Under the pieces are notes generated by a model. It was not told the DNA's origin and searched no databases. It saw only the letters and a program-made list of their open reading frames with translations. From Monarcha castaneiventris obscurior (Eukaryota; Chordata; Aves; Passeriformes; Monarchidae), in assembly GCA_026261815.1 (NCBI GenBank), contig JAMPIT010000484.1, forward strand, positions 17,210,501 to 17,274,500: a stretch of 64,000 nucleotides of DNA, written 5' to 3'. Positions within the stretch are counted from its first letter, which is position 1. Each line of letters begins with the position of its first letter. This document shows positions 1 to 10,900 of this stretch, piece by piece. The translations under genes were made by a program, and so were the position numbers.

Positions 1-1846
1 GTCCAGCGCGGGGGCGGGCGGGGGCGGCGGCAGCTGCTCCGCCGGCAGTGCCTCTTGGCTCTCCGGGGCCCTTTCGCTCGGGCCAGCGCTGCCGCTCAGC
101 GGGGTCCCTTCCGCGGGGAGGGGCTGCTCGGAGTAACGCCTCTCTCTCTTGTCTCTCGCAAGCTTTTGAAAGCAGGGCGATCCCTGGATGCTGGACCAAA
201 CGGCGGCCGAGCAGGGGCCCGGCGGACGCCCCGGGGCGGGTGCCCCCCACGCCTGGCGAGCAGCTCCGGCGCGGCACTCGGCGAGCCCCGGCAGCTGCCC
301 CGAGGGGATGGGCCTGATCCGGACCATCGGGTCAGGCCCCGTAGGTGGGCTGCGGCCCTTTCTCAAGATTATACGCAGAGTTGCTCCCTCTGAACCCCAG
401 CTCTGGCCTCTTCATAGGTTTTTCCCCCCCCGCGAGCCGAGGGCTGGGCGCCGTGGGCGCCGCTCCTCCTTCCCGACCCCACCCGCCCCGCCGGGGCCGT
501 CCCCGCGCCCCCTGCACTGCGGCCGCTCCCGGCCCCGCCGGGGAGCCCCGGAGCGCGTCAGCTAGGACCTAACACTGTTTCACTACCGAAATACGAGGCC
601 ATAGGACTCTGACAGGCGGCGCGGCCGGCTGGGCGCGCGTCCCGAAGCCATTGGAAGCATTGAAAGGGCCGCGCTCGCCCTCGCCACGCAGCCAGCGCGC
701 CTGCCGCCGGGCACCCCTTTTCTTTCAAGAACAGCCTTAATCATCCCACTTTGATTTCTGTGTATACCTCATCCGCACCGGGGGGTGGGGGGGGGGGGCA
801 CGGGGCGTCGTCAGGGGGGGTCCTTTTTTTCTCGGTTTCTTTGGGTTCATTTTCTTTTGGTTTCGGGGTTTTATTTTTCTAAAGTTTATACCAAATCCTC
901 TTCCCTCTTTGCTTTGTGCGATGAGTTAGCACACGGGCTGTCGTCTGTAGAAGCAATAGAGTGCAGGAGGCTACAAAAGAGCACAAATCCCGTGGAACAA
1001 GATCAGGAGAGCTTTGCCTCCGGCAGTATCCTTCCTTTTACTGTGCAATCCAAGTCCTTCTCAAGCCATTTTGCGGGGACGGCCGGCGCAGCGGCCGGCG
1101 GCCAAAGCCCACTCGCCCTGCCAGGAGGGGATTCCCAGGGGGGGAGGCAGCCCGAGGAGGGGGCTCGCCCGCGGCCCGCCGCCTCCCCGCGCTGGCAGCG
1201 CCCCGCCGGCACCCCCGTGGCGGGGGGCAGCCGCCCGCTCACCCGCCTGATGTTCTATGCAACGAAATAACACGACTCCAGAACAAGACCTGTGAATAGC
1301 TAATCAGTTCAATGTCGCGCCTAAGGGTTCCATCGCAAAGCGTGCCGCCGAGCGACCCGAGAACTATTCTGTACCGACCACCCGTGCGTATGAATTCGTG
1401 GCATGTTCGACCCACGGAGGGCCACTTTGCCAAAGGGCAGCCCTAGCGCCCGTGACCGTCTGTCCCGTCGTAGAGCATGGCTTGCTACTTCTCTGCACGG
1501 TTCCACCCGCCTTTCAGTGCTTGCTGTTCTTTGCCTGGACTTTTCTTTTTTTTCTTCTCCATCAGTCCATCGCTGTACTGAAAGCTCTTAGCAGATTTAT
1601 GCACTTGTGATCGAGGACCCGGCTGCCGCGGGAAGTCCACGCTTTGTTGTGGCAGGTCCCTCGCCGGGAGCTCTGCCGGTGCCCAAGGCTGGGGGCCGGC
1701 CGGCGACTGTGGGACGGGGATGCCGGGGGCAGCCCCACGGAGGAGAAGCCCCGGTGCCGCGCACAGCCACCGCCTGTCCCCGCCGCCGACAAGTGCAGAG
1801 CCTGAGGGTGCCTCCCGCGGGCCGCCGGCCCCGCCGCTCCTCGCGC

Positions 1847-1854
1847 TGTAAATA
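1847..1854 (+). promoter_or_regulatory. Pumilio-type element TGTAAATA in the presumed 3' UTR
   Basis: TGTAAATA matches the Pumilio consensus UGUANAUA exactly and sits in an AT-rich island inside otherwise GC-rich sequence, about 420 bases upstream of the poly(A) signal. If the surrounding block is a 3' UTR, the site could bind PUM1/PUM2. An 8-base match can arise by chance. Confidence 0.3.
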
Positions 1855-2170
1855 CTTGTACAGTGTGGAAACCGCACGCGGGACCGAGACCCCCGCCGGG
1901 GCCAATCTCGCCGCCCGAGCACATCCGCCACCTTGCCTTCGTGCCTGCCAGGACCGGGGGCACGCAGCCCCCCCCCCGCCGGGCCGGGCCCCCAGCCCGA
2001 GTTGTGGCAATCTGCTGGACAGGGCGGGGGGACGGGGGGGGGTGCAAAAACTGAGGGCCGAGCGCGGCTGGGCGCCGTTTCCAGCGGTAAGTGCGATGCC
2101 GGGTGCGCTCCCTCTGAACATTGTGACGGTGTGCGTGTCTGCTGTGCTCTGTGCCACCCGTAGTGACCCC

Positions 2171-2205
2171 GTACCGTGCCGTACCGTGCCGTACCGTGCC
2201 GTACC
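2171..2205. repeat. 10-bp minisatellite, unit GTACCGTGCC, 3.5 copies
   Basis: Three exact head-to-tail copies of GTACCGTGCC plus a partial copy (GTACC). It lies about 70 bases upstream of the AATAAA at 2274, inside the presumed 3' UTR. Confidence 0.85.
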
Positions 2206-2273
2206 ACCCCCGCCGCTGTGTCGTGACTCCCTCCCAGAAGCTGCCCCCTCACCAGGTGTTTCTGTGGGAACAG

Positions 2274-2279
2274 AATAAA
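2274..2279 (+). terminator. Polyadenylation signal AATAAA of the upstream gene
   Basis: Canonical AATAAA within GAATAAAAAGG, followed about 45-70 bases later by a G-rich, TG-containing stretch typical of downstream cleavage elements. It marks the likely transcript end of the gene to the left and leaves about 700 bases to the APEH start codon. Confidence 0.55.
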
Positions 2280-2425
2280 AAGGACTTGACACAAACCACG
2301 GACTGGCCCCGATTCGTGCCTGCCTGCAGTGTGGGGGGCGGGGGGCCGGGACCCCTGGCCTCGTGGGAGTGGCTGGAATGGGTCTAGTTGTCACCAAACA
2401 TTGTTGAGCTCTGCCACCCACACCT

Positions 2426-2635
2426 GGGCTGCTGGGATAGGGATCCCTGTGGGCGTCAAGGACCCACTCTCACCTGCCTGGCCAGGCTGCTGGGTCCGGT
2501 GGGCTCCAAAGGGCCCAATCCCCCTTGGCTGGGCTGCTGGGATGGGGGCTGCTGTGGGCACCAATGACTCAATCCAAACCCCCGACCAGGCTGCTTAGTT
2601 CCATGGGCCCTCAGTGGGTGCTGGGCTGGGGATCC
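2426..2635. repeat. Imperfect tandem duplication, unit about 105 bp
   Basis: GGGCTGCTGGGAT occurs at 2426 and again at 2531. A second landmark, CCAGGCTGC followed by a diverged TCC..GGGC stretch, repeats at 2482 and 2586. The two copies are clearly related but diverged. They fill the gap between the upstream poly(A) site and the APEH promoter. Confidence 0.6.
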
Positions 2636-2699
2636 CTCTGCCCCGCAAGAGCCCGATACCCCCTGGTTCTGCGCATGGAGCCCCTGTTCTGCAGCCACC

Positions 2700-2990
2700 T
2701 GGTAGGTAAACCACCCCGGAGGGATCCAGAGGCTGCGGGGCCGCGACCTATCCCCCGGCCGCAGCCTCAGAGGGGCCCCGCGGGCGATCCGGTGTCGGGG
2801 GCCGGCGGCCGGGACACGTCGCGGGTGCGGGGATCCGCGGTGCCGGCGGCTGCAGCGCCGCCCGCGCCCACCGGGGGGCGCCACAAGGCGGGCGGCGGCC
2901 CGCGCAACGCAGCCAATGGGAGGTGCCGCAGCCCGGCGGCCCCGCCCCATCCCGGAAGTGGCGGCGCTGGCCCCGCCCCCTGCCGAGGAC
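2700..2990 (+). promoter_or_regulatory. CpG-island promoter of APEH
   Basis: GC-rich, CpG-dense sequence directly before the APEH start codon. Visible elements are a CCAAT box (AGCCAATGGG, 2911-2920), an ETS-type site (CCGGAAGTG, 2952-2960) and GC boxes (CCCCGCCCC near 2939-2948 and 2971-2979). No TATA box is seen. This is the usual make-up of a housekeeping TATA-less promoter, in keeping with the broad expression of APEH. The transcription start is not defined by the sequence but probably lies close to the ETS site. Confidence 0.65.
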
Positions 2991-5900
2991 ATGGAGCTGC
3001 CGGTGAGAGGCGGGGGGGGAGCGATGTCGGAGCTCCGGGACCCCCTCCCTTCGCCCCCGCTGCCCCTCCCCGGCCCTCCCTCGGGAATCCCGTCCCGCAC
3101 TGACCCCCCCCAGCCCGGCGAGCCCGGCACCCCCCCGGCCCTGCTGCTCCGCTGACTCTCCGGCTCGGCACTACCCCGGTACCCTTCTAATCCCCCCATA
3201 GACCCCCGTTACTGGAGGACCCTCCTAGGCGCCCCTTGCACCCCAGGACCTGCACCCAGTATCCTGGTACCCACTGGTACCCCAGCAGCTGCCCCAGTAC
3301 CCTCCTGATCCCTGCTGTGTACCCCGGTATCTGCCCTCCAGTGTCCTCCTGGTCCCTGGCACCCCAGTAATGCCCTGGCTCTGCACCCCCAGTACTGCCC
3401 CAGCCCTGCACTAATGCCTCTACCCTCCTCCCCCCATGTACCCCCGATAGCTGCCCCCAGTCCCTCCCCGAAATCCTCCCCATCCATACTGGTGCCCCAG
3501 TAAGTGCCCCCTGTGCCCCGTCACTCCCCAGTCCGTGCCCGCCACCCCTCGCCCCACACGTCCCCACCCCTCCATCCACCCGTGTCCCGCAGGTACAGAC
3601 ACGTGCGGAGGAGCTGTCGGAGCTGTACCGAGAGCTGAGCCAGCACCCGGGGCTCAGCACCGCCTGCCTCGGCCCCGACCTCACCACCCAGTACGGGGGC
3701 AAGTACTGCACCCTCTACACCGGTACGGGGATGGGGAGGGCTGGGGGATGGCCAGAGGGGTCTGGGGAGTCCCTGCCTGCCTGGTGGGGATGCAGCTGGT
3801 TTCCCACCCTGCTCCCCACAGAGTGGTCGCAGCGGGACCTGGCAAGGGCTGAAAACATCAAGTTCTGCCGTCAGTACCTCATCTTCCACGATGGAGCCTC
3901 CATTGTCTACTCGGGGCCCGCTGGCACCTGCTCTGAGATAAAGGACGAGTGAGTCCCATCCTGCGCCCCACACGGGGTCCCTCGGGGTGCTGATAGTGGG
4001 GGACTGATGGGCACTCACCCACTCACCCACAGGCTGCTGAGCCGCGAGTCCCCCAGTGGGATGCTGAAGGCCGTCCTGCGCAAGGTCCCTGGCAAGGGGA
4101 AGGAGAAGGAGAAGCAGTTCCTGGAGGTGAGGAGGGGTCTGGGGGAAAAAGGATACTCACTGGGGCTTGGGGCTGGATCCACGCTGTGTCTTGGGGCCGC
4201 CCTGGCATCTCTGCCCCCAGGTCTGGGATCAGAACCGGAAGGTGAAGAGCATTGACCTGACAGCGCTGGACAAGCATGGCAGCATCTATGACGATGGTGA
4301 GGGGCCAGGGGATGCCAGGGAATGTGGGGTTCCAGGGGACCCCCATCCAGGGGACAGGCTGGCCAGTGCTGACCTGCCCCTGCAGACCAGTTTGGGTGCC
4401 TTGCCTGGTCTCACTCGGAGACCCACCTGCTCTACGTGGCGGAGAAGAAGCGTCCCAAGGCTGAGTCCTTCTTCGAGAGCAAAGCCCCCGAGCTGGGCAC
4501 CTCTGACGAGGACACGGGACACCCCAAGAAGGAGGATGCACCCGTCAAGGTGGGGTCTCCCCACCCTGGGTCAGGTGGGGGCTGGCTGTGTGGCTGTGGG
4601 TCTGACCAGGCTGTGCCACAGGGCGAGAAGTTCGTGTACCACGAGGACTGGGGGGAGACGCTGAGCACCCACAGTGTGCCCGTCCTCTGCGTCCTGGACA
4701 TCGAGGGCAACAGCATCTCGGTGCTGGAGGGCATCCCAGAGCACCTCTCTCCCGGCCAGGTCAGGATGGGGAGCTGCAGAGAACCAGAGAAGAGAGGTTT
4801 TGGGAGCCAGCAGCATTTTGAGCTGCTTATCTCCCCTCTCCCCACAGGCTTTCTGGTCACCTGAGGACACCGGCGTGGTGTTCGTGGGCTGGTGGCACGA
4901 GCCCTTCCGCCTGGGGCTGCGGCACTGCACGAACCGCCGGTGAGACCCCACAGGGCACCCCACAGCCAGCCCTGCTGATAACACCCTGCAGGGCACCCAC
5001 CCCACAGCCAGCCCTGCTGATAACACCCTGCAGGGCACCCACCCCACAGCCTGGCCCCCCGGCCCCGCTGTGACACCCCTCTGTGCTGGCAGGTCAGCGC
5101 TCTTCTACGTGGACCTGACGGGCGGGAGATGCGGTAAGCAGTGCACGCCCTGACCCCGCCGGTGCCCTGGCTCCCCTGCAGCCCCTCACCATCCCCTCAT
5201 GCCCATGCAGAGCTGCTCTCTGAGGACACCAAGGCCGTGTGGTCACCGCGACTCAGCCCCGATGGCTGCCGCATCGTCTACCTGGAGAACAACGTCCTGG
5301 GCCCCCACCAGCAGTGCAGCCGCCTCCGCATGGTGAGCAGCACCAGGGGGACACTGGCAGGCACCAGGGAGCTGCCAGGGTGCCCATGCTGGGGTGGGGC
5401 TGGCAGGAGGGCGGTGGTGTCCCCTCCTTGGGCTGCAGTGGGGGCAGGCAGGCTGAGACCCTGCAAAACTTGCCCTATGCCATGTCTCCTGCAGTATGAC
5501 TGGTACACCAAACACACCAGCACGGTGCTGGAGGCTGTGCCACGGCAAGCATGGGGTGAGTACAGATCTGGGAGTGTTGGGGGGGACTCAGGGGGGTGCT
5601 GAGTGCCACCACTCTCATCACAGGTGCCTTCCCGGGAATCTACTGTGGCGCACTGCCAGGGATGTGCTGGGCGGCCGACAGCCGCAGGATCCTGTTGGAC
5701 ACGGCCCAGCGCAGCCAGCAGGTGAGGGAGTGGCAGGGGACACAAGGGGGGCCTGGCTGGGTCAGGACTCCACTAGACTCTGCCCTCATGCCCCTAGGAT
5801 GTGTTCGTAGTAGACACGGCAACAGGCACCACAACTTCGCTGACAGCTGGTGAGTGACAGGCCAATAGGGCCATGCTGGTGCCAGGGGTGGGGAGAGGGT

Positions 5901-7604
5901 CACACCTGCAGGTCTGACCCCCCTGCTCCCCAGATGCCCCCCAGGGAAGCTGGTCTGTCCTCACCATCGACCGGGACCTTTTGGTGGCCAGGTTCTCCAC
6001 CCCTAGCTGCCCCCCCACGTTGGTAAAGTCATGTCACCCTCCCCAGTCCCCACCAGCCCCTCAGCACGGGCACTGACCCCTCTCCCTAGTGCCCACCAGC
6101 CCCTTGGCATGGGCGTTGACCCCTCTCCCTGCACAGAAAGTGGCTGTTCTGCCCGCCGCCGGCCATGAGGCACAGACACAGTGGATCTGCCTGCAGGACA
6201 CACCTCCTGTACCTGGCATCACCTGGGGCATCCGCACCCTGCAGCCCCCACCAGAGCAGGAGCACCTCCAGTACAGTGAGTGCCCATAGGCGGAGTCAGG
6301 CTGTGCTCCACCATCCTTACTGATCCCTGACACCCCTCTCCCTGCCTCCACAGGGGGCCTGGACTTTGATGCCATCCTGATGCGCCCAAGCGAGGGTCCT
6401 GCTGCCCAGAAGCCCCCCTTGGTCGTGATGCCCCATGGTAAGAGCTTGTCCCCCCCCCACTGTGCCCCAGCCAGGCGGTGTCACCCCCCCTTTGCCTTTG
6501 CCATTTGTAGGGGGTCCCCATTCCGTCTTCACGGCCGGGTGGATGCTGTACCCGGCGGCGCTGTGCCGCGTGGGCTTTGCTGTGCTGCTGGGTGAGTGAC
6601 ACCACGGCTTTGGGTGACACAGCACCCATAGAGGGGCTGGGGTGGGGGCACAAAGGAGGAAGGGCTCTGATGCTGCCCCCCATGCAGTGAATTACCGCGG
6701 CTCGCTGGGCTTTGGCCAGCACAATGTGGCCTCCTTGCCAGGCAACGTGGGCACACAGGACGTACGTGATGTGCAGGTATGGGCTGGCACATGGTTCTGG
6801 GGCACCCTGTGCTCCCACGGGTGCCCTGAGTAGGGAAGGTGGGGCTGCCTGCTCAGTGGGTGTTCCCCATGGCGGCAGCTCTGCGTGGAGCGGGTGCTGC
6901 AGGAGGAGACGCTGGATGCCAGCCGGGTGGCACTGGTTGGTGGCTCGCATGGGGGCTTCCTGGCGTGCCACCTCATCGGGCAGTTCCCTGACACCTACCA
7001 CGCCTGCGTGGTCCGCAACCCCGTGGTGAACATCGCCTCCATGGTGGCCACCACCGACATCCCGGACTGGTGAGTACTGCTGCCCCCAGCCTCCCAGGCT
7101 CCTTGCCATCCCAGCCGCACACATGCCCCCATCTCTCTTGCCTGCAGGTGCCTGACAGAGACAGGGCTGCCCTACAAACCTGATGCCCTGCCAGACCCAG
7201 CCCAGTGGACAGAGATGCTGCACAAGTCACCCATACGCTATATTGACCAAGTATGTCACTGTTCCCATCCCCATCCCTGTCCCCAGCAGCAGCGCCATTG
7301 CTGAGGCCATGCTGCTCCTGCAGGTCCGTGCACCCGTGCTGCTGATGCTGGGGGAGGACGACCGGCGTGTACCACCCAAGCAGGGGCTGGAGTATTACCG
7401 TGCCCTCAAGGCCCGGGGGCTGCCCACGCGGTGAGTGGGGTGCTGGGGGCTGGAGTTGTGGGGTGCAGACACAGCACTAATCCCTATTTCCCCTCCAGGC
7501 TGCTGTGGTACCCAGGGAACAACCACGCGCTGGCCGGCGTCGAAGCCGAAGCAGATGGCTTCATGAACATGGCGCTGTGGCTGCTCAAGCACCTGCAGTG
7601 CTAA
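2991..7604 (+). CDS. APEH: Acylamino-acid-releasing enzyme (acylpeptide hydrolase), 22 coding exons
   Basis: Serine exopeptidase of the prolyl oligopeptidase family that removes N-acylated residues from blocked peptides in the cytosol. Exons: 2991-3002, 3593-3722, 3822-3948, 4033-4126, 4221-4296, 4386-4549, 4622-4759, 4848-4939, 5093-5133, 5211-5332, 5495-5555, 5624-5721, 5798-5849, 5934-6022, 6137-6275, 6354-6437, 6511-6591, 6688-6776, 6879-7069, 7148-7250, 7324-7430, 7499-7604. They join in frame to 2196 nt, 731 residues plus stop; human APEH has 732. An N-terminal beta-propeller is followed by an alpha/beta-hydrolase domain. The nucleophile is Ser586 in GGSHGG (6945), the acid Asp674 in LGEDDRRVP, the base His706 in [23 protein letters not shown] and [12 protein letters not shown] match human APEH. 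The start ATG has a good context (GACATGG), and exon 1 carries only four codons. All introns are GT-AG and short. Confidence 0.97.
3160..3590. repeat. C-rich degenerate repeat in APEH intron 1
   Basis: Intron 1 (3003-3592) is dominated by degenerate repeats of CCCCAGTA / GGTACCC-like units on the plus strand (for example near 3256, 3280, 3295, 3366, 3390). The strand is strongly C-rich. No conserved element or exon is seen in it. Confidence 0.5.
4953..5052. repeat. 42-bp minisatellite in APEH intron 8, about 2.3 copies
   Basis: The unit beginning CACAGCCAGCCCTGCTGATA starts at 4961 and again at 5003, with a partial third copy from 5045. The copies are nearly identical, so the expansion is recent. 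It fills most of the intron between exons 8 and 9 without disturbing the splice sites. Confidence 0.85.
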
Positions 7605-7631
7605 GGGTGCTGACCCCCGCTGCTGACCCCC

Positions 7632-7637
7632 AATAAA
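7632..7637 (+). terminator. Polyadenylation signal of APEH
   Basis: AATAAA lies 28 bases after the APEH stop codon, followed by a TG-rich stretch (GGTGTCTCTAGTGGTAGTG) from about 7654. The 3' UTR would be very short, roughly 50 bases. Confidence 0.85.
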
Positions 7638-7915
7638 CGATGTAGTTCAGCACCTCGGTGTCTCTAGTGGTAGTGCTGCTACCGGTGTCATCCCTACCCC
7701 TGGTGCCCCAGGAGCTGGTGGCCCCTGGACCTTTCAGCTGCCCGGACGGGCGGTTGTGCCGCCGGGGATGTGCTGGGCCGTGGGCAGGGTGACCCTGCCC
7801 GGCCATGCGGGGCAGCGGGAGCAGCTGGAGGGCTGCCACTGGCCGGGGCGCCGGCGCCAGGCCGCTCCTGCGTGCCTTGGCAGGCGTCCCACTGCGGGCG
7901 GCAGAGAACAGCCCC
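7638..7915 (+). promoter_or_regulatory. Short intergenic gap and presumed promoter of the APEH-like gene
   Basis: Only about 280 bases separate the APEH poly(A) signal from the start codon of the second copy. The sequence is GC-rich, with no TATA or CCAAT box that I can see. Either a compact promoter lies here, or the second gene depends on readthrough or on the CpG-rich DNA of its own exons 2-4 (8040-8600). Confidence 0.35.
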
Positions 7916-10900
7916 ATGGCCACAGGGACCCAGAAGGGTGTGGAGGTGGGCAAGGCGGCTCAGGGGGGCTGTGCGGGTGGGCACAGGCAGGGGGGTGAGC
8001 TTACCCCCGTCCAGCATGCTCCTTCCCTCATCCAGGCGGCCCACGGCCCCGCTGCCTGCTACCGGGAGCTGAGCCGGTTCCCTGCCGTCACCCGTGCCGC
8101 CCTCAGGGCCGCGGCTGGCGGGCAGACTTTCCTGCTTTACACCGGTGAGTGGCGGGCTCGGCTCCCCCGCGCCTTTAGCCCGCAGGACCGGTGTGAGCGG
8201 GCGCTGACGGCCCCGTCCCTCAGAATGCAGCCGCCCGGACCCGGCCCGCCGGCGGCTGCTGCGTTTCGGCCGCCACTACAGCCTGAGGCGCACAGCCGGC
8301 CGCGAGGGCCTCGCCGTCAGCCGGACCGCGCTCAGCGCCGAGATCCACAACCAGTAGGGCACGGGCGGGCTCTGCGGGACGGGACGCGGTGCCCGGGGCA
8401 CGGCCAGCCAGCCCCTGCGGCGCTCACAGAGCCTCAGCGCGGCCCGGGCCCACAGCGCCTGGCCCGCCGCAGCCTCCGTCCCTCCCGCCCTCAGGCTCCT
8501 CAGCCAGGACTCGCCCACGGGCCAGCGCCGCGCCGCCCTCAAACGCTGCCCGCGGCAGGGCCACGAGCTGCTGGAGGTAACGCGGCGGTGCCGGTCGCTC
8601 GCCGGGGTGGCTGGAGTGGAGGGCAGGGTGGTGGGCACCGTGTACGCGGGGTGCCGCTGCTGACCGCCGTCCCCCCAGGTGTGGGACAGCGAGGGATGCA
8701 GCCACAGCGTGGATCTCACGGCGTTGGGGAAGCACGGGGAGGTCTACACGGAGGGTAGGGTCCCTTCCCCGTGGTCCCTGCCCACAAAAAGGGTGAGGTT
8801 GGCATGGCCAGCGGCTCTGGTGCCTACCTGGTGCCCAGCTGTGCCTGTGCCAGGCTGGGCTTTGGCACCTTCCTGCCATGCCAGGGCCCTTTGCTTGCCT
8901 GGCCTGGTCACACTCAGAGACACGGCTCCTCTATGTGGCTGAGAAGAGTCGGCCCAAACGACAGCCGCCCTGCCCCTGGGATGTGCCAGGAGCAGCCTGG
9001 CCATCAGCAGAGGATGAGGATGAGGAGGTAGGTGCCCCATGAGTGTGTGCAGTGCACCCCATGGATGTGCCATACATCCCATGAGTGTGTCATGGACAGA
9101 GCTCCATGCCTGGGGCCACCAGCCATGGGGCTGATGGGTCTGTGCCACCGGGCAAGCAGTTTGTGTACCATGAGGACTGGGGGGAGGCCCTGAGCACACA
9201 CAGCGAGCCCGTCCTCTGCATCCTGGACCTGGAGGGCCTCAGCCTGTCAGTGCTGGAGGGAGTCCCGGAGCACCTCTCCCCTGGCCAGGTCAGGATGGGG
9301 TGCAAGGAACACTCCAGGGGAGCTAGCCTGGGACTGTGGGATGAGCCTGGCCATCACACAGGCCCTGTGGTCCCCGGATGACTGTGGTGTGGTGTTCGTG
9401 GGCTGGTGGCACAAGCCCTTCCGCCTGGGGCTGAACGCCTGCTCCAACAGGAGGTGGGTCCCAGCCAGCAACCGGTGCCATGCCAGGATGCCCATGCAGT
9501 ATCAGCACAGTGGGGGTCTAACCTGACCCACACTTTCCCCCCAGGTCAGGGATTTTCCACTTGGACCTGGCCAGCGGGTGCTGCGGTGAGCGCTGGGGCC
9601 CTGGGGGGTGCCCTGGAGTCCCCAGGATGCTGACCCCCTGCTGCCCACAGAGCTGCTGTCAGCAGAGAATGGTTCTGCCTGCTCCCCCCGGCTGAGCCCT
9701 GATGGCCAGCGCCTGCTCTACCTGGAGGGGGCTGTGGGGGGGCCCCACCAGCAGTGCCTGCGCCTGTGCATGGTGAGTTGGGCCTCATGGGCACCAGGCA
9801 CGGCTGTGCCACCCTGTGCTGTCAGCCCAGTGCCCAGCCCAGGTGTTGCAGCCTCTCTCGGTGCCTGGCTGGGTGTGTTGCCAAGCCTCCCTGCCTCAGT
9901 TTCCCCTGGCGTGGGTCCCTCCCTGACCACTGGCTCTCCCCAGCTCACCTGGCAGACGAAGCAGATGGTGACGGTGCTCGACGTGGTGCAGGAGCCCACG
10001 GAGGGTGAGCAAGGCATGGTGGGCAGAGCTGGGTTCTGATGGGGGGCTGGCACCACCCCCTGCCAGGTGCCCATGACTGCAGCTCACTAGCCCAGCGCTC
10101 TGCCTCACTTGCAGCCTTTGCTGGGCTCTATGCAGAGGTGCTGCCACCGCGGTGCTGGGCAGCCGACAGCCGGCGAGCCGTGCTGGGCACCCCGCAGCGG
10201 AGCCGCACGGTGAGTCCTGGGGATGGCAGGGCCAGGGACGTGACCCACACACCCCATGGTGACCCCACTGCCTGTGCTCTGCGCCCTCACAGGACCTGCT
10301 GCTTGTGGATACGGAGGCGGCCACCGTCACCAACCTGACAGCAGGTACATGGCACCGGCCACCCACGGTACCCCAGTGAGCAGCTATGATCACCAACATG
10401 TGTTCTGTCCCCAGGGTCACCTGAAGGGTGCTGGGAGCTGCTCACTCTCCAGTGGGATCTGCTGGTGGCCACCTGCTCAGCCCCCCACCACCCTCCCAGC
10501 CTGGTGAGCAGAGCCCTGGCACTGTGTGGCACAGTGGGATGTGGCACGGTGATGTTCAGCCAGGCACGGGACAGTGTAGCACACACAGCATGGTGTGGTT
10601 TGGCATAGGGAGGCATAGTGTGGTGTGGCACAGCCAGATCCAATATGATGCAGCCTTGGCATGGCACAGCCTTGTCACGGCACGGCCCCAGTGCCATCCA
10701 TTGCCTGTGCCCAGGTGGTGGCTGTGCTGCCACCAGCAGGCCAGGAGTTGCCCCTTGACTGGGTGCCAGTGGAAGACACCCCAACGGTGCCTGGTGTCAC
10801 CTGGAAGACTCTGATGGTCCAGCCACCCTGCACTGGGCAGGGCCCCACTGCGCAGGGTGAGCCCTGGGGACCCCTGCTTCACCTCAGTGCTGCCTGGGTG

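Larger units (their letters stand above)
1..2300 (+). other. Probable 3' UTR of an upstream plus-strand gene (BSN by synteny)
   Basis: No reading frame here gives a recognisable protein. The stretch alternates very GC-rich parts with AT-richer islands (about 570-770, 860-1070, 1250-1430, 1490-1620) that look like the constrained blocks of a long 3' UTR. It ends in a good AATAAA at 2274 followed by a G/T-rich stretch (about 2317-2345) that could serve as a downstream cleavage element. In human, BSN lies directly upstream of APEH in the same orientation, so the 3' UTR of BSN is the natural guess, but that rests on gene order only. It could instead be a CpG-rich non-coding exon of another gene. 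A protein-coding tail was not found, so the stop codon probably lies left of the window. Confidence 0.4.

Noticed and set aside
1485..2421. Long minus-strand open frames (over 260 codons) in the GC-rich left part
   Set aside because: Stop codons are rare in such GC-rich DNA. The products are Arg/Pro/Gly-rich with no domain, and they overlap other equally long frames and the 10-bp repeat.
6219..7223. 334-codon minus-strand frame across APEH exons 15-20
   Set aside because: It is the shadow of the GC-rich APEH exons and introns; the codon bias and homology belong to the plus strand.
7805..8758. 317-codon plus-strand frame over the start of the APEH-like gene
   Set aside because: It runs through clear introns in the wrong frame. 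The exon-by-exon match to APEH explains the region better.
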